This document shows positions 1 to 12,182 of a stretch of 64,000 nt of DNA, one piece after another (the stretch's first letter is position 1; every line of letters begins with the position of its first letter). A program made the position numbers and the translations under genes. The notes below the pieces were generated by a model that searched no databases, was not told where the DNA came from, and saw only the letters and a program-made list of their open reading frames with translations. The DNA comes from Ananas comosus (taxonomy: Eukaryota > Streptophyta > Magnoliopsida > Poales > Bromeliaceae), in contig NC_033635.1 of assembly GCF_001540865.1 (NCBI RefSeq), forward strand, positions 3,678,231-3,742,230. The letters run 5' to 3'.

Positions 1-290
1 CAAAAATTTCTTGTATTTTATATTTGGTTTTAGTAGTGGAACAATTGTTTTCCCTTATTATTATTATTTTAGGGTTGTTAGTTTTACCATATAGTCCTAA
101 TTTTTTACAACGAGAGGTTTTGATTATCTATTGAATCTTTGGTTTTAAAAAATGACGTCTTAGAAGTTGTCACGGATTATCTGTTTTCCTTTCGTGTTCA
201 TCCTGGTTTTAAACCAGTCTTGTAAGTTGGTTGAGGTCGTCATGTAGTTTAGGAATTGATATTTCGTCACCATGTTTTCTTTCTCGTATG

Positions 291-1593
291 GAACAGGACC
301 GGTGGTTGTAGGGTATGCCACTTCGATTACAAGAATATGAGGTGTCAAAGGTGTAACTTAGGACGTATAAATTCGGGTTTTTTTAATGTTATGTTTGGCT
401 GTCTTCTTTAGACTTTGTTTCACGTTATAACTATGTATTCTTTATATACCGTCTCTTTTTGTCCATTTATTCAGAACTAGTACAGTGTCCCTATTTTATT
501 TTTGTTGTTGTTTGTCACTTAGTAAAGATATTTAAACTTTCAGTGTGGTTCCGATTTAGTTAGATTTAGATGTCGTCAATGGTTAAAGCGACATAGGCGG
601 AAAGGGAAGAGAAATTCTGGGTCTAGGTAAACATTAAAGTAGGTGGTGAAAGTAAATAAAGGAAAAAGTCTTGACAAAATAAACAGTAGATTTCTGAGGA
701 TGTGACTTTTCGTACACGCTGATTAAAGAAAAAATAAAAAACCGTCGGTAGATAAAAGATAGTCGAGTGTACCGTAGACATCGTCTATTTTGAACCAATA
801 ATATTCTTTATGTTATGTTAGATTCAAATTAACATTAAAAAAAATGACGTTTACTCAACATTCGTAATTTATATCGTTATTACTCTTGAAGGATTATTGA
901 ATTAAAGAGTGTAATAAAAAGAGTATTCGTTGTGTTCCCATTCTTCGAAAAGGGTTTTTTAGTCTAATTATCGTAAAGGAGCACCTGGAGGATTTTATTA
1001 AGTTATCTAGGTGTGCTTGTTTTCTTTCTCGATAGGATTAAAGCGACGTTTTCCTGTACTTTTTCGGATACTTCCCCTTTATGTCAACAACGGAGGGTAG
1101 TCGTATTTCTTAATGTCAACAACTGTAACTGCCAGCGATACCGTTTGGAAAAAATTTTGTATGGGGATTGTTTCGTACTAAGATGAAAGGATCGTTACAG
1201 GCGTGTATTGGTATATTATGTCGTATTGTACTAACGTTCGTAATCTTGAACTAAGTATCGTAACCTTGAACTTAGTTAATTATCGAGAGATGTTTAAGGT
1301 AACGAAGGAGAGACAAGAGAACGATATAACTGCTACTTTGTTTACCGTTAAGCTACAATGGTTCATTTATACAACGTCTAGTTTAGTTACATCATCGTCC
1401 GAAGTAGTAACGTATTCCTTTTTTGATTTTCCTAGTTTCCGAGTGGCTAGCACCCTTACCACCACTGCTAGAGAGGCTCGAACTCGAACATCTCCTACCA
1501 GCAGAATGGTCGGCGTAGTTCGGGTTGGTAGTTATAGGAGTAGAGGAAGAAGCGTTTCTCCGCCGATTTCTCGAAGCACTTCCACTCGGGGTA
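291..1593. CDS. ARF1-type ADP-ribosylation factor, 5' part (mirror reading, right to left)
   Basis: Small GTPase that recruits COPI and other coats to Golgi membranes. Read right-to-left without complementing, coding exon 1 is 1593 down to 1446 and exon 2 is 361 down to 291, giving the first 73 residues. It starts MGLTFTKLFSRLFAKKE, so Gly2 is present for N-myristoylation. The P-loop GLDAAGKT lies near residues 24-31, the TIPTIGFN switch-1 segment near 45-52, and DVGGQDK at 67-73. Introns are GT-AG: exon 1 ends with one base of a glycine codon that exon 2 completes. An intron acceptor at about 1604 precedes the start codon, so the leader is split. Residues 74 to about 181 lie beyond the left edge of the window. 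Placement in the ARF1 subfamily is very secure; which paralogue it is cannot be told. Confidence 0.96.
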
Positions 1594-2133
1594 GAAAGGA
1601 GAGGACATTGTTGTGTGGTGTTGTTAAGTTGAATCTAGAGATGTCTAGGGTCGTCTAGGTTTGGGATTACGTTGTTTGATTGCGGTTTTTGTATAGTTTG
1701 GGGGGTTTAGATGTTCTAGATTGTCCTTACCCTTCGGCTTTGGTTCTAAATGTTGTAGTTTAAGTTTATGACGTAAGCTAGTTTATCTTTTCGATAATTA
1801 GCTATTTTAGCTAGTTGTTATCATTAATTTTAGTTGGGTAGATTGTCGATTCTGCCTTATTGTCCTGATTTTCTGGTGTTTTGGATATTTTTTTGGCTCT
1901 AGCTAGCTTCTGGGTACCTTATTATTTCCTCTTACTAGCCTTAGCTTCTAGGTTAGTTTTATTTGTATCTTTACCTTCTTTTTGGCTAGTTAGGTAGTCA
2001 ATGTTGCTAAATTTTCCACTTAGCCTCTAGGCTTTGGGATTCTTGTTGCTCTAGCTAGCGTCTAGGTTCTCTCTTATCTCCTTTTCCTAGCATTAGCTCC
2101 TAGCCTAGCCTTTTGTCTCCAGCTAACCTAATG

Positions 2134-2201
2134 GGCCTGCTAGAGAGCGAGAGCAGCGCGCGAACCCTAGCCTCAGAGGCGAAGAAGAAGGAGCGAAGGA
2201 G

Positions 2202-2239
<38 letters not shown>

Positions 2240-2290
2240 CGCTCTTTTCCTTCCTAGCCTCTCTCTCTTGTCTCCTTTTGCTTGCCACCC
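2134..2290. other. ARF1 first 5' UTR exon with GA tract (mirror reading)
   Basis: In the right-to-left reading, the DNA just downstream of a TATA box is a CT/GA-rich plant leader with a GA repeat at about 2207-2237. It ends at a donor (cgtccgg|gtaatcc) whose GT begins at 2133. The matching acceptor lies at about 1604, just before the ARF1 start codon. A first leader exon separated from the ATG by an intron is common in plant ARF genes. The transcription start is inferred from the TATA position only. Confidence 0.65.
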
Positions 2291-2315
2291 ACCGAATCCG
2301 ACTAAGCGGTGAGGC

Positions 2316-2323
2316 AAAAATAT
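2316..2323. promoter_or_regulatory. TATA box of ARF1 (mirror reading)
   Basis: Read right-to-left, the sequence is cactataaaaacgg, a good TATA box about 30 bases ahead of the GA-rich leader of ARF1. As printed, the same bases run in the opposite order and match nothing. Confidence 0.6.
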
Positions 2324-5229
2324 CACCCACACCACGCCTTTCCTCTTTTAAGGGGCATCTTGACCAGATATCTGGTAATTGAAACATCCAGCTCTTTTCT
2401 CGGGGTTTACTGATTTATCAGGGACATGACTGGGCTAAAAAACCGGATCAGGGACTTGTAAAAATAAATTTGTAAAATGAAAGAAGAAAAAAAAAATGTT
2501 TTTTCGAAGATGAATAAATGAGGAGTGATGATTAATTTTAAAAATTTAAATAAGACTTTAATATTTTATAAAAAGGACTTTAGGTTAGATAAATCATTTA
2601 AGATCTTTTTACTTCTATAAAATTCTTTTTAGAATTTTGGTTGTTCTTATAAACCTAGGAGTTGTTTTTATAAAACTAGGTCATTATTTATTTTATAAAA
2701 ATTTTATGACTTATCGTATAATCTATAATAGGGAATTTTGTTATATTAATACTCACGATCTTTTTTATTTTATTAAAAATCTGTATATTTTAGTTATAAC
2801 TTTGTAATAAGATCTATAATTATAAAAAAATTTTAAATAAAATACAATCTTCAAAATTAAGATAAGATGTGCTTTCAAAATTTTCTAATATAGTTTTAAT
2901 TTTGAGAGCAATACAAGACCTTCTGTTATTTTTTCATATCTCTTAATTTCCTAATTTTATTTTTCAAGTCCTGATGCAACATTATAACCTTAAAATGTCA
3001 CTGATAATTAATCTAAAACGAAATCTTAACGAGTTATTATTTTGTCGCCACCCCCTAAACAACGCGGATATTAAACCAACCCGAGTCCCTAATGCACCAC
3101 TTTGCCCACATCCCTATACATAATAATCCGCCTTATACTTACGCTACGAAGCGCAGTTGGAATGCGTGTACTCTTCGCAACATCGCGCTGGCTTGGCCTG
3201 GCCTTAGTCGTATACGACATATTCAACCTGGCCCGGCCTAAACCTGGCCGTGTCACATTATTTAAATTTTTAAGTTTTACTCTATGCTCTCTAAGGTTCT
3301 CAATTTTTAAGTTTCGTCTCGAAGAAGTTAAATAACATAAACTTTATCCTAATGTTATTGTGTTTTCTTTTATATCTAAAAGAAACCACCGGCATTCATT
3401 TTAAAGTTAGGTGAATTTTGAAGTCTCGATTTTATATATATTTTATAATCTCTGATTTAACGTTATAGTCTTATGAACCCGGTGATAGGCAAATAAAATG
3501 ATATACTTATCGTTTAAAACCCCCCTCTTTTTCTTAAATCCGAAACAAACCTAAACGCCCCTCTAACGCAATGCATGCCACCCTTTCATGCAACCTTTTT
3601 ATAAGACAAACAAAGACATGCATTATAACGTAAGGCGTATAACGCTAATCAGCCAATGCGATATAAAAGACGCCAGGGTGGCCTCTTGCGCTTTCGTATA
3701 GGGATATACGAAAAAAGTGTTGAGGTAAAATAGATTATCGCAATATATCCGGAGTTATGGTTTGATTCGGAATATTTAGCATTCGTTCCAAGCAATGTTA
3801 CCTCCACCATTCAGTAAAAGTTTTTTATGAAGAGTGAATATCACTTTTTTAGTCTTTACAATTGAAATACAATATTAAGTTCTCGTACTCTTAACTTAAA
3901 ATATAATAGAACAACTTTTGTGGGACGTTACGTGAGAAATTGAAATTAAAAAAAAGGGAACAGTTTTCTTTTTTTAAAAAAGATATTAGGCGATGACTGT
4001 ACATTTTGATGACTTGATCGTTACCTAATCTGTCTCTTGTGTTTTGTACTAAACCCACCTTTTATAATATGTTTTTTACAAGTGGTTTAGTTGTTACACT
4101 AAATGTACTAACGCCTAGAGTAGCGTTTAGCGATCATTCTAGCGTTACAAAAAGAGTCTCGAACTGTGCTAGCTCGATTCGATTGAATTTAAGAACAGTA
4201 AATATCATCTAGTTTTGAGTTAGACCGAGTAAATTAAGCACAGTTTAAATGTAATGGGTATTTCTTGAATAATCCATAGGTGGGTGTCATATATGAATTG
4301 ATTTAACTTAACACATCAAGACTCATATTTGTAATTATAGTGTAGAACTCTAATAAAAGAGTTGTACCGACTGCCATTTAAAATTATAAGATATCAGAAA
4401 TCCAATTCTCTCAAATGTGCACAAATCAACACGGAATTTAATTTTCTCGTGCTCGAGTTCGGGTTAGAGTTTAGGTTGGGTCCAAGTTCAATAAAATGGG
4501 ACTTAGGGTAACACAGTTCACAGGAAAAATTCACGTGCCACGTTAAAGCAGGATAGTATATAAAGTTAATAAAAGTTAGCACGACCATGTAAACGCCATA
4601 GATACTCGTTATAGTTCGAGATTAAAACATGTAGGTAAATTTAAATCTCGGTTACAAGGTAAGGTTAATACCATGGAAAAAAAAAGTTAATTTAGTTTAT
4701 AAAGCTGATTTTACACATCCTTAAAAACTTAATTTTTTTAAGTTTAGAATCTCACGTTCCTCCGTTAAATAATCAAACTCAAAGCTTTAAAGGTTGGGGA
4801 TCTAAAAAAAAAAAAAAAGTTTTTCACCATGTCGAGAGCTTTACTTGTATTACTTGTCTAAAAAAACAAAAACATATGTTTTCTACTGGTAATATTTTTA
4901 AAAATTTTAAAACTTTAAGCTTATTTATCGTTTATTATTCCTCTCCCTACTCCGTAGAGAGAGAGAGAGAGAGAGAGAGTACATAGAATCGATAAAAGAA
5001 CCTCATTAGGATATAGAGATGTTATTTTAGAGATAACAAAAGGGTTTTTTTTTTTTTTTTTTTTGTTAGAGCGGGGAGGATATGACATAATGACATCAGA
5101 TATTTAGTGTAGTGTTTAGAGAGAGATTTTTTTTTTTTTATGTTAAAGACGTTTTTAATTTTTTTTTTAGGGGATCGAAAAGTGACGATGATAAAAATGA
5201 GCGGGGAAAAGAGGAGGTATAGTGGGGCT
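2324..5229. other. Divergent intergenic region between ARF1 and GAMYB (mirrored)
   Basis: No gene is seen here in the printed, reverse-complement or mirror readings. ARF1 reads leftward from one end and GAMYB reads rightward from the other, so both promoters lie in this stretch. It is AT-rich, with a more GC-rich patch at about 3040-3260 that may be an old repeat, a GA run at about 4957-4979, and poly-T tracts near 5050 and 5130. Confidence 0.5.
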
Positions 5230-5402
5230 GAGGCAAGAGAGAAAGAGCGAGAGAGAGGGAGAGAGAGGTAAAGCAAGAGGTAAAGCGCCTCGAGGAAGCT
5301 CCCTCTCCTCCCCCTACTCCGTCTAGGGAATCAGAGAGACTAGGGGCAGCTAAATAGCGAAGGGTGTCTCAAGCTAGCGCGGGGGTTAGCCAAACTAAGC
5401 TC
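5230..5402. other. GAMYB 5' UTR exon (complement reading, left to right)
   Basis: Complementing the printed bases gives a CT-rich leader followed by GC-rich sequence, ending at a donor (gattcgag|gtgattt) at 5402/5403. The acceptor (gtaatcag|gcttgg) is at 6773/6774, ten bases before the GAMYB start codon. A long leader intron is usual in plant GAMYB genes. The 5' end is approximate. Confidence 0.55.
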
Positions 5403-6783
5403 CACTAAACGAATTTTAAAGGCTAAAAATCCAAATATCTACCTCAAGCCTTTATTTTTTCGATTTAAAAGTGATGAACATCAACGATTAAAACACGCGA
5501 AAGAGTCTAAGGACCAAATTTACACGTGTCCGCCTCTCATAAATCCTAGATATGTACCAAAGATAACTCAAAATCCCAAAAAAAATTTTTTTATATTAAA
5601 AACCGAAATTCAACCAAATCTGAAAAAGATCTCAACGACGGTATATTTCTCTGGGGTAAATACACGAACAACAATTCAACATAACTAAAAGAATGATATA
5701 AAAACCGATATCTCAACTAAATCTCAAATCGTCCTCAACAAAAATACCTCCTTTTTGTTTTCTTAAAAATGATTTCGTCAACGATTAAAACCTGAAAATA
5801 CGACTAAGTACCCAAATAAACACAACACAAACTCTCTCTAAATTTTAGATAGGTAGCAAAGGTAACTCAAAAACAAAGGAAAGGTTAAAAAACGAAATTT
5901 CAACTAAATATGAACGGAACCTCAATAACGATATATTACTTTGAAGTAAATTCTTGAGTAAAAATTCAAAAGAAACAATGAAGAATAACTAAGGAATCAC
6001 TAAAAATACTTACACCCTCAAAACCTTCCTAAAAAAAATGGGGGGTTGTCGTCAATGATGAAAACCTAAGAATGAGATAAACGATCCAAAATTTACGTAA
6101 CCCAGGTTGTCCTAAATTCTAGATAGGTAAAAAGCGAAACCCAAACTTAACATAATTTCTAAAGCAGTACTTGAACCTAAACAATAATATTAAAAAAAAC
6201 CGTCTTTTACTATTGAAAAACACACAAAGTAAGAAACAGGTATATATTCGTTCCTGACGGAAAAATAAAAACAGCCTTAAAACGTAATTAACTCGGCGAC
6301 ATCACCGCTTTCGAGTCTTTTAAGAATAGAAATCTCTCTTGATTATCCTCTATAAGTATTTTTAAACTAACTCTAATTTATACTTTCCTAACCTAACCTA
6401 TCTACCGAGGTCTTTATTTCTCTATTTTAAGTGACACTAGTACTATCTATTAATTACTTGGTAGGTGTATCTCTTTCCAGTCTATTTGAATAGAAATGAC
6501 AGGAAAAAAAAATTTTTTTAAACATATATTAGAATATTATCCCACCACGCCTCTAAAATGCTAGTTTATATGAATTCTGCCAAGTGTATTACAAATCCTA
6601 TACATGTTTAACCACTTATATAATAGTACTATTATAAAAGTAAATTTTTTAAAACGAGTCAAAGATTACTAACTCCCATCGAAGTACCAAAACCAGTCTT
6701 CAGCATAGTAATATATATTATCTAAATCTACGAGACACACTGACACACAATAGAATGGATAGGAACATTAGTCCGAACCTGTT

Positions 6784-9700
6784 TACTGATTACGTTTTTT
6801 CCCTTGACTTTGATGTTAGTACGGTTTCCTAGCCTAACTAAGAGGTAGGAAACTACTTCCATCGTCATCGCCGCCTAGTCGATTACCTCCTCGGGGACAA
6901 AATTTCTTCCCTGGAACCTGAAGACGACTTCTACGGTAAGAGTAGCTGATGCAATTCTTCGTGCCCCTCCCCTTGACCTTACGACAAGTTTTCTTAAGCC
7001 CGGACAGCGCGACGCCATTCTCGACGGCAGAGGCTACCCGATTAGTAGACTCCGGTTTGAACTTCTCTCCACGGTAGTGAGTTCTCCTCCTCCTATTCTA
7101 GTAAGTTGACGTGCGATACAATCCCTTGTTTACCCGATTTTACCGACGAGCACATTCATTTATAAAACAGGAAACATGACGTTGGAATAAATCGTATCAC
7201 TACGGATTACTGTCACGTAAAACGTTATCCAGGTGTTTGAAATTTTTACAAAATAATGGATTGGAAAGTGATACAAACTAAATTGATGGAGAGTTAGTTT
7301 TGAACTACCATAAACCCTTGGAAAGATTACTTTATAAGACAATATAGTACCTTACAAGACAATGAAGTACCCTATAAGACATTGAAGGAGAAGGAGAAGA
7401 AGAAGAAGCAACCAAAATTTGCTGTTCGTAGTTCAAGATCGTCTTGTATTATACTCAAAGACAAGAGTTTTCATAGCTTTGTCATCCAACGTTCTAACTT
7501 TATAAAATGAGTTATTTTACGTTATATCAACTCCACTCAAGATACGTAAAATGGAAGAAATAGGAACCAAAACAAAATCGGATACGAAAAACCAACGTCG
7601 TGTATACAGGCATTAAAACAGTATTCAGAATCATTATATTTGACTTGTTCAGAGTGAAATCGAAGATGGGAAGAATTATATAACTAAGGAGGAGGAGCCT
7701 TAGACATGAACCAGTACTTAAGTAAGACTGCGTATATTTCGACACAAATCATGTTTTTTTAGGAGTAACATATTATTTAAGGTTCAGGAGGAAACGGACG
7801 CTGAGATAAAATATTTTTCCGTATAATACGTATGTCAATCGAACGTATGAGGGCGACAAACTATTACGAGAACTACCAATTCAAGACAACATAGATAGCT
7901 ACTTCAAACCTATGAGGTAGACATTTCTTACTTCATGTAAAGTATATTTCACTGTCTATTTAAACGTTTTCTTATCAATATATAAACTACAGAGTTATAA
8001 AAACCCATACACCTCTTATAGTTATCTGTGTTCTTGATATAAAGAAGTTGTACCCCAAAATTGACTAACCTATAGACCGTGAGCAAACCGAAGAATTTTC
8101 GAGATCTGTAGAGGCAATGAACATATAGAATCAATTTCTCTTCACTGAAGAACGAAAGAGTATACAGAGCTAGAACATACTTCTAGATATGAAGAAAAGG
8201 AAGTTTGTCAACAAAAGACGTTAAAGTAAGATACACGAAAAAAAAGTCCAATATCACTGTCTCCTACTCATTTAGCGGGATTCCGAGGAATTGGAGATTA
8301 GTATCGAAATCAAAACAGGAAGCGGAATTTTAAATACCTAAACTCAGGGATCGGAAGCGATAAACATCGTTAAGGTAAATAAAGGAGGTTCAACCTATAT
8401 AGGTGTGTTAGTGGTGTATTGAGGGCACATTCACCGAAAACTGAAGAGTATACCACTAATACACCATAAGATAGGTCATATTCCTTTTTTTACCCTTGTA
8501 TTGTCTTACGATTTCTCATGTTTGTTTACCTTTACAACCCCTTAGTTGACTTTATAAAATCTCCAACCCCCGGACGCTACGTTATATACACTTTCTCCTG
8601 ATAAAATATGTTGGGACTATTAAAGAAAAACTCTAAACAAATTTAAAAGGTCTTAATTTGAGTTTATACGAAAAAAAGAAGTCAATGGTCCCGCCTGTCT
8701 ATTGCTCTATTTCTTGATAACCTTGTGGGCCTATTTCTTCGCAAACGCTTACCCCAATGGTTAAATGGGTCTTTTATAGTGACAAGTTCATGTTTTGCTT
8801 TTAGTCGTTAGAGTGCAGCGATCGTCGAAATCGTCGTCAAAGGGACTTTCCGGTTTGATATAAAAGGTGCCTTTGTTACAACTGAACGGAATATAGTAGA
8901 AGCTGTTAAATTTACGGTTGGGTCCTCGGAATAGGATGGATGGCGGTGGTTTGAGATTAAAAAGAGAGAGATCGTACGCATAAGTCTCAAACCCCCACGT
9001 TTTAGCAACGAAGTGCTTAAGTTACTTGGTGTGTTCTGTCGAATTACTTTGCTAGAGAGAAGGGTGACCCGAAGGACAACAACTCGTTGAGAGGTCAATA
9101 AGAATACTAGGACTGGGACCGTCATTCTTGGGTCTTCGCGGAGATCACTCACGAAAACCACCACCGGTAAGGGAAAACTTACCGAAGAGGAGACGAAGAT
9201 TCGGGGAAGTTCCCCGGCACTTCAACCTCGAGGGAAGTGAGGTTATAAGACTCTGACTAAAATGGTGCCTACTAGGAACCAATCTATTTCGTCAACTATG
9301 AATAGACGTTAGAGGACGATGTTAAGTAAGCCACGTTTTGTTGTGAAAACGGAGATACGTTTTATGGCCAGAAAATCTTAGGGAATAATTGTATAGTGGT
9401 TGACATTTGTCGAACCTTTTAGCCGGTACGGGTTTATCAAGACCAAGAAGTCAAAACTGTTGGTTACTGAACCGTCTTCGAGGACTCTAATTACAGATGT
9501 TGGTTGCGAACCATCCAATATTACTTTATCGAAGAGGCACCTCATTTAAAGGATGAAAAAATTTACTCACGTGCGGAGGAGAAACGTCGTCGGGCGAACT
9601 ACTCGAAGGTGGGGGGTTGAGCGGAAAACCATTCGTAGACATGACGAAATATATTATTAGAGCGAAACACACAGACCGGGATCGAATACAACTTCGAAGA

Positions 9701-10402
9701 GACAAGGTTCTTCACCCTGTCAGATCGTAGTCAGTTTACCTTCAAACCTGAAGAACAACACCATTCTTCGACTTTACTTGAAAACTTGGGGTTTCTCGTA
9801 TTTGAGAATTGAACTTCAAAGACGAAAACAACAGCACCCTTCAACAACGCTAATCACAAAAAAGTTTCTCAAAACATCTTAATAAGATAGATCCGGTCTT
9901 TCAAAGACCGAAGAGGTTTTCGTCCTTCAAGATGAAGCATAGAAGACGACGATCGACGTCGTGTTCCGACAAACTGTCCCAAAAAGTTACATTTCGTTAA
10001 TCAGGAAGTCTGTCGAGATGGATCGTTCGTAAAGAGGACTTCGAGAAATAAAATCTACGCATTGAACTTTAAGTGTAATGATTTTGAAGGTGTCCTAGCT
10101 TATAATAGAAACGAAGACCACTCGTTTAAGGTCCGGGTGCCAGTTCGCTTGTTCTTTGGGATAGAGCGGGCCTAAAGAATTCCGGTCTGCTTAACGAACT
10201 AAGATTGACCAAAGTACCTTCAAGACTTTAACGTTTTCTTCTAATACTACAGTTGCTCCATTATTGCCGTGAAAATCGACTTCTGAAAACGTTGTCCGGA
10301 CAAAGATAGCTAAGTTGAATATATAAGTCATTACCCGAGCCGGAGTTACGGAAGGGCACCTTCTTGTACGGAGTCCGAACAGTTTACAAGCTTTTAGGAA
10401 CT
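6784..10402. CDS. GAMYB R2R3-MYB transcription factor (complement reading, left to right)
   Basis: Gibberellin-responsive MYB activator, active in aleurone and anther. Complementing the bases in place and reading left-to-right gives coding exons 6784-7152, 8684-9629 and 10095-10402, together 1623 nt and 540 residues, with GT-AG introns and no internal stop. The R2 repeat begins GPWTSAEDAILIDYVKKHG near residue 43. It is followed by the R3 repeat, split after MAAR and resuming LPGRTDNEIKNYWNTR, the usual intron position in this family. The middle holds S/T/N-rich segments typical of GAMYB, and the protein ends CQMFENP. Exon 2 contains the miR159 target. The gene is convergent with the At5g17910-like gene and divergent from ARF1. 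Length and intron pattern agree with GAMYB from other plants. The printed sequence shows none of it. Confidence 0.96.
9225..9245. promoter_or_regulatory. miR159 target site in GAMYB exon 2 (complement reading)
   Basis: The in-place complement of these 21 bases begins TGGAGCTCCCTTCACT and continues CCAAT, which is the conserved miR159/miR319-type target found in GAMYB mRNAs. It encodes the residues ELPSLQ in frame. The family relationship is established knowledge; cleavage in this plant is inferred. Confidence 0.92.
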
Positions 10403-12182
10403 CTAGAAAATAGCTTCCCGATTTAACGTCCTCTGGGGAATATTTATAACACTAAAAGTGTAATGGGACGACTTTAAATCTTTGTTGTAGAATAGGATAA
10501 CCGTGAGTACTGCCTCCCCTGCCCCCCTTCTACTACTATAGAACCTCATACGTCCTAAGTTATAAAATCGGCCTTAATTGCCTTTGACGCTACAAATAAC
10601 CCCTAAAGGAAGTTAAATCGGACATGCACTTGAATCTAAATAAAGCCGAAACCCACTAATTATCATGAAACGATCACATCGGTAACGAATACAAAGAACA
10701 AACATTGTCATTTTATAATCTACAATATACGAACGAAATTCGTAAGCTGCCCAATTAATCCCGATCATTAAATGACACTTAACAACAACTTATTATACTC
10801 CCTCTAATTGCTACAATGGGCACTATGAAGTTAAAGTGTATACCTCCTCAATAAACAAAAAGGACAATTTATCAAATGACGACGTACCGAATAAAACAAA
10901 GTCGTAAGTCTCATAAGACATCGAAAACAACGTAAGTCCCATAAGACATCGAAAATAAAGTTCACTTATAGTAAGCCTCGTACGATAGGCATGTGAAAAT
11001 CTAATGCACAAGTAGAGTGTAAGATAAGTAGGTTTCTAAGAATAAAAAGTGAACAAAATAGTTGAATAAAACATTTGAGATCCTACGCACCCCACATTTT
11101 AAATATGGATACGTATTCTCAGGTCTATCCATCGTAAAAGGATAGTAAATAACAATAAAAAAAATAAGGTGAAATAATAACTAAGATACCAAATAAACTA
11201 AACTTAAACGTATTGCAAAAATATAATAACGTATCATTTATTCAACAACCAGAGAGAGAGAGAGAGAATTCAACGTTATCACCTCACGGAGAGGTAGTTA
11301 GTCTTATATATATATATAGAAGACGAAAGCGTCAACGTGATTATTAGTAGGTCTAGTACAGGGTACGATAACGTTAGAGACACTTAGTATAGTTTCGAGG
11401 AAAACGGTTGGAAACAAAGAGGACGATGGAGTAAAGTGGCAACGGCAGCTTAACACTTTGGACGTGTCTTTTGTCGAACCGACCTAGCAGCACCACGTCA
11501 AACTACCTTTTCTCGGGAACTGCCTGTAGTGACGCTCTTCGCGACACTTCGACCAGTCGTGACGTCAGGAAACTACATTAGGCAGTTATGTTGACATTAG
11601 ACCACTAGCTATAGCTACGTCCGTCGTACCTTCTCTTCTCTATCAACCAGAATGTCAAGGTCAAACGTCACGCGTCGTAGCTAAGCTGTTCGCTTTCCCC
11701 TGTTAAACACGAGTTTCGAATGTTAGAAACGGCAGCGTAAGATCAAGGTTCCAAAGAAAACTCAAAAACCAAAGAAACTAATCACCTTAAGTACAAAGAA
11801 GGGAAGAGATATAATAATAATAATAATAATAATAATAAAAGCGAACAAACAACCTTCTACATTAGGTTTGAAAGAGATTCTAAACTACTCTCTGTACCAA
11901 ATAGAGGTTTCTCCAGTCTATTTCTATACTATCAAATTACGGTAGTTCCACTTTCTGTACTATCAGGTTACTTGTGTTATTTCGGAATAGTGACATGCAC
12001 TTTCTTAAGAAAAATCGATGCAAGTCATGTTTATATATTATCTTTCAACTAGTTTCGTTATCTGTAAAGGCGACATTCGTCTTTGTGTAACTACTTTAAA
12101 CTGTACAAAGAAAAATCATCCTTTGTAGTTTTATTTCTTTTTTTCTTCAGGTTTATTTGTTTAGATTGGTGTCAACTTCGTA
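10403..12182. other. Convergent 3' region between GAMYB and the At5g17910-like gene (mirrored)
   Basis: Holds the 3' UTRs of both neighbours, a GA run at about 11251-11268 and a TAA microsatellite at about 11809-11838. Around 11320-11760 a GC-richer block shows short open frames in the complement reading (one of about 45 codons starting MSHAIAIS) after a possible acceptor. I recognise no protein there. It could be a 3' UTR exon, a non-coding RNA or a decayed gene. Confidence 0.4.

Noticed and set aside
1203..1658. 151-codon open frame on the plus strand
   Set aside because: It overlaps the mirrored ARF1 exon 1 and leader and resembles no protein; it is an artefact of reading mirrored DNA.
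11320..11760. An additional mirrored gene
   Set aside because: Open frames are short (about 45 codons), no protein is recognised, and either mirror direction is possible; left as unassigned 3' region.
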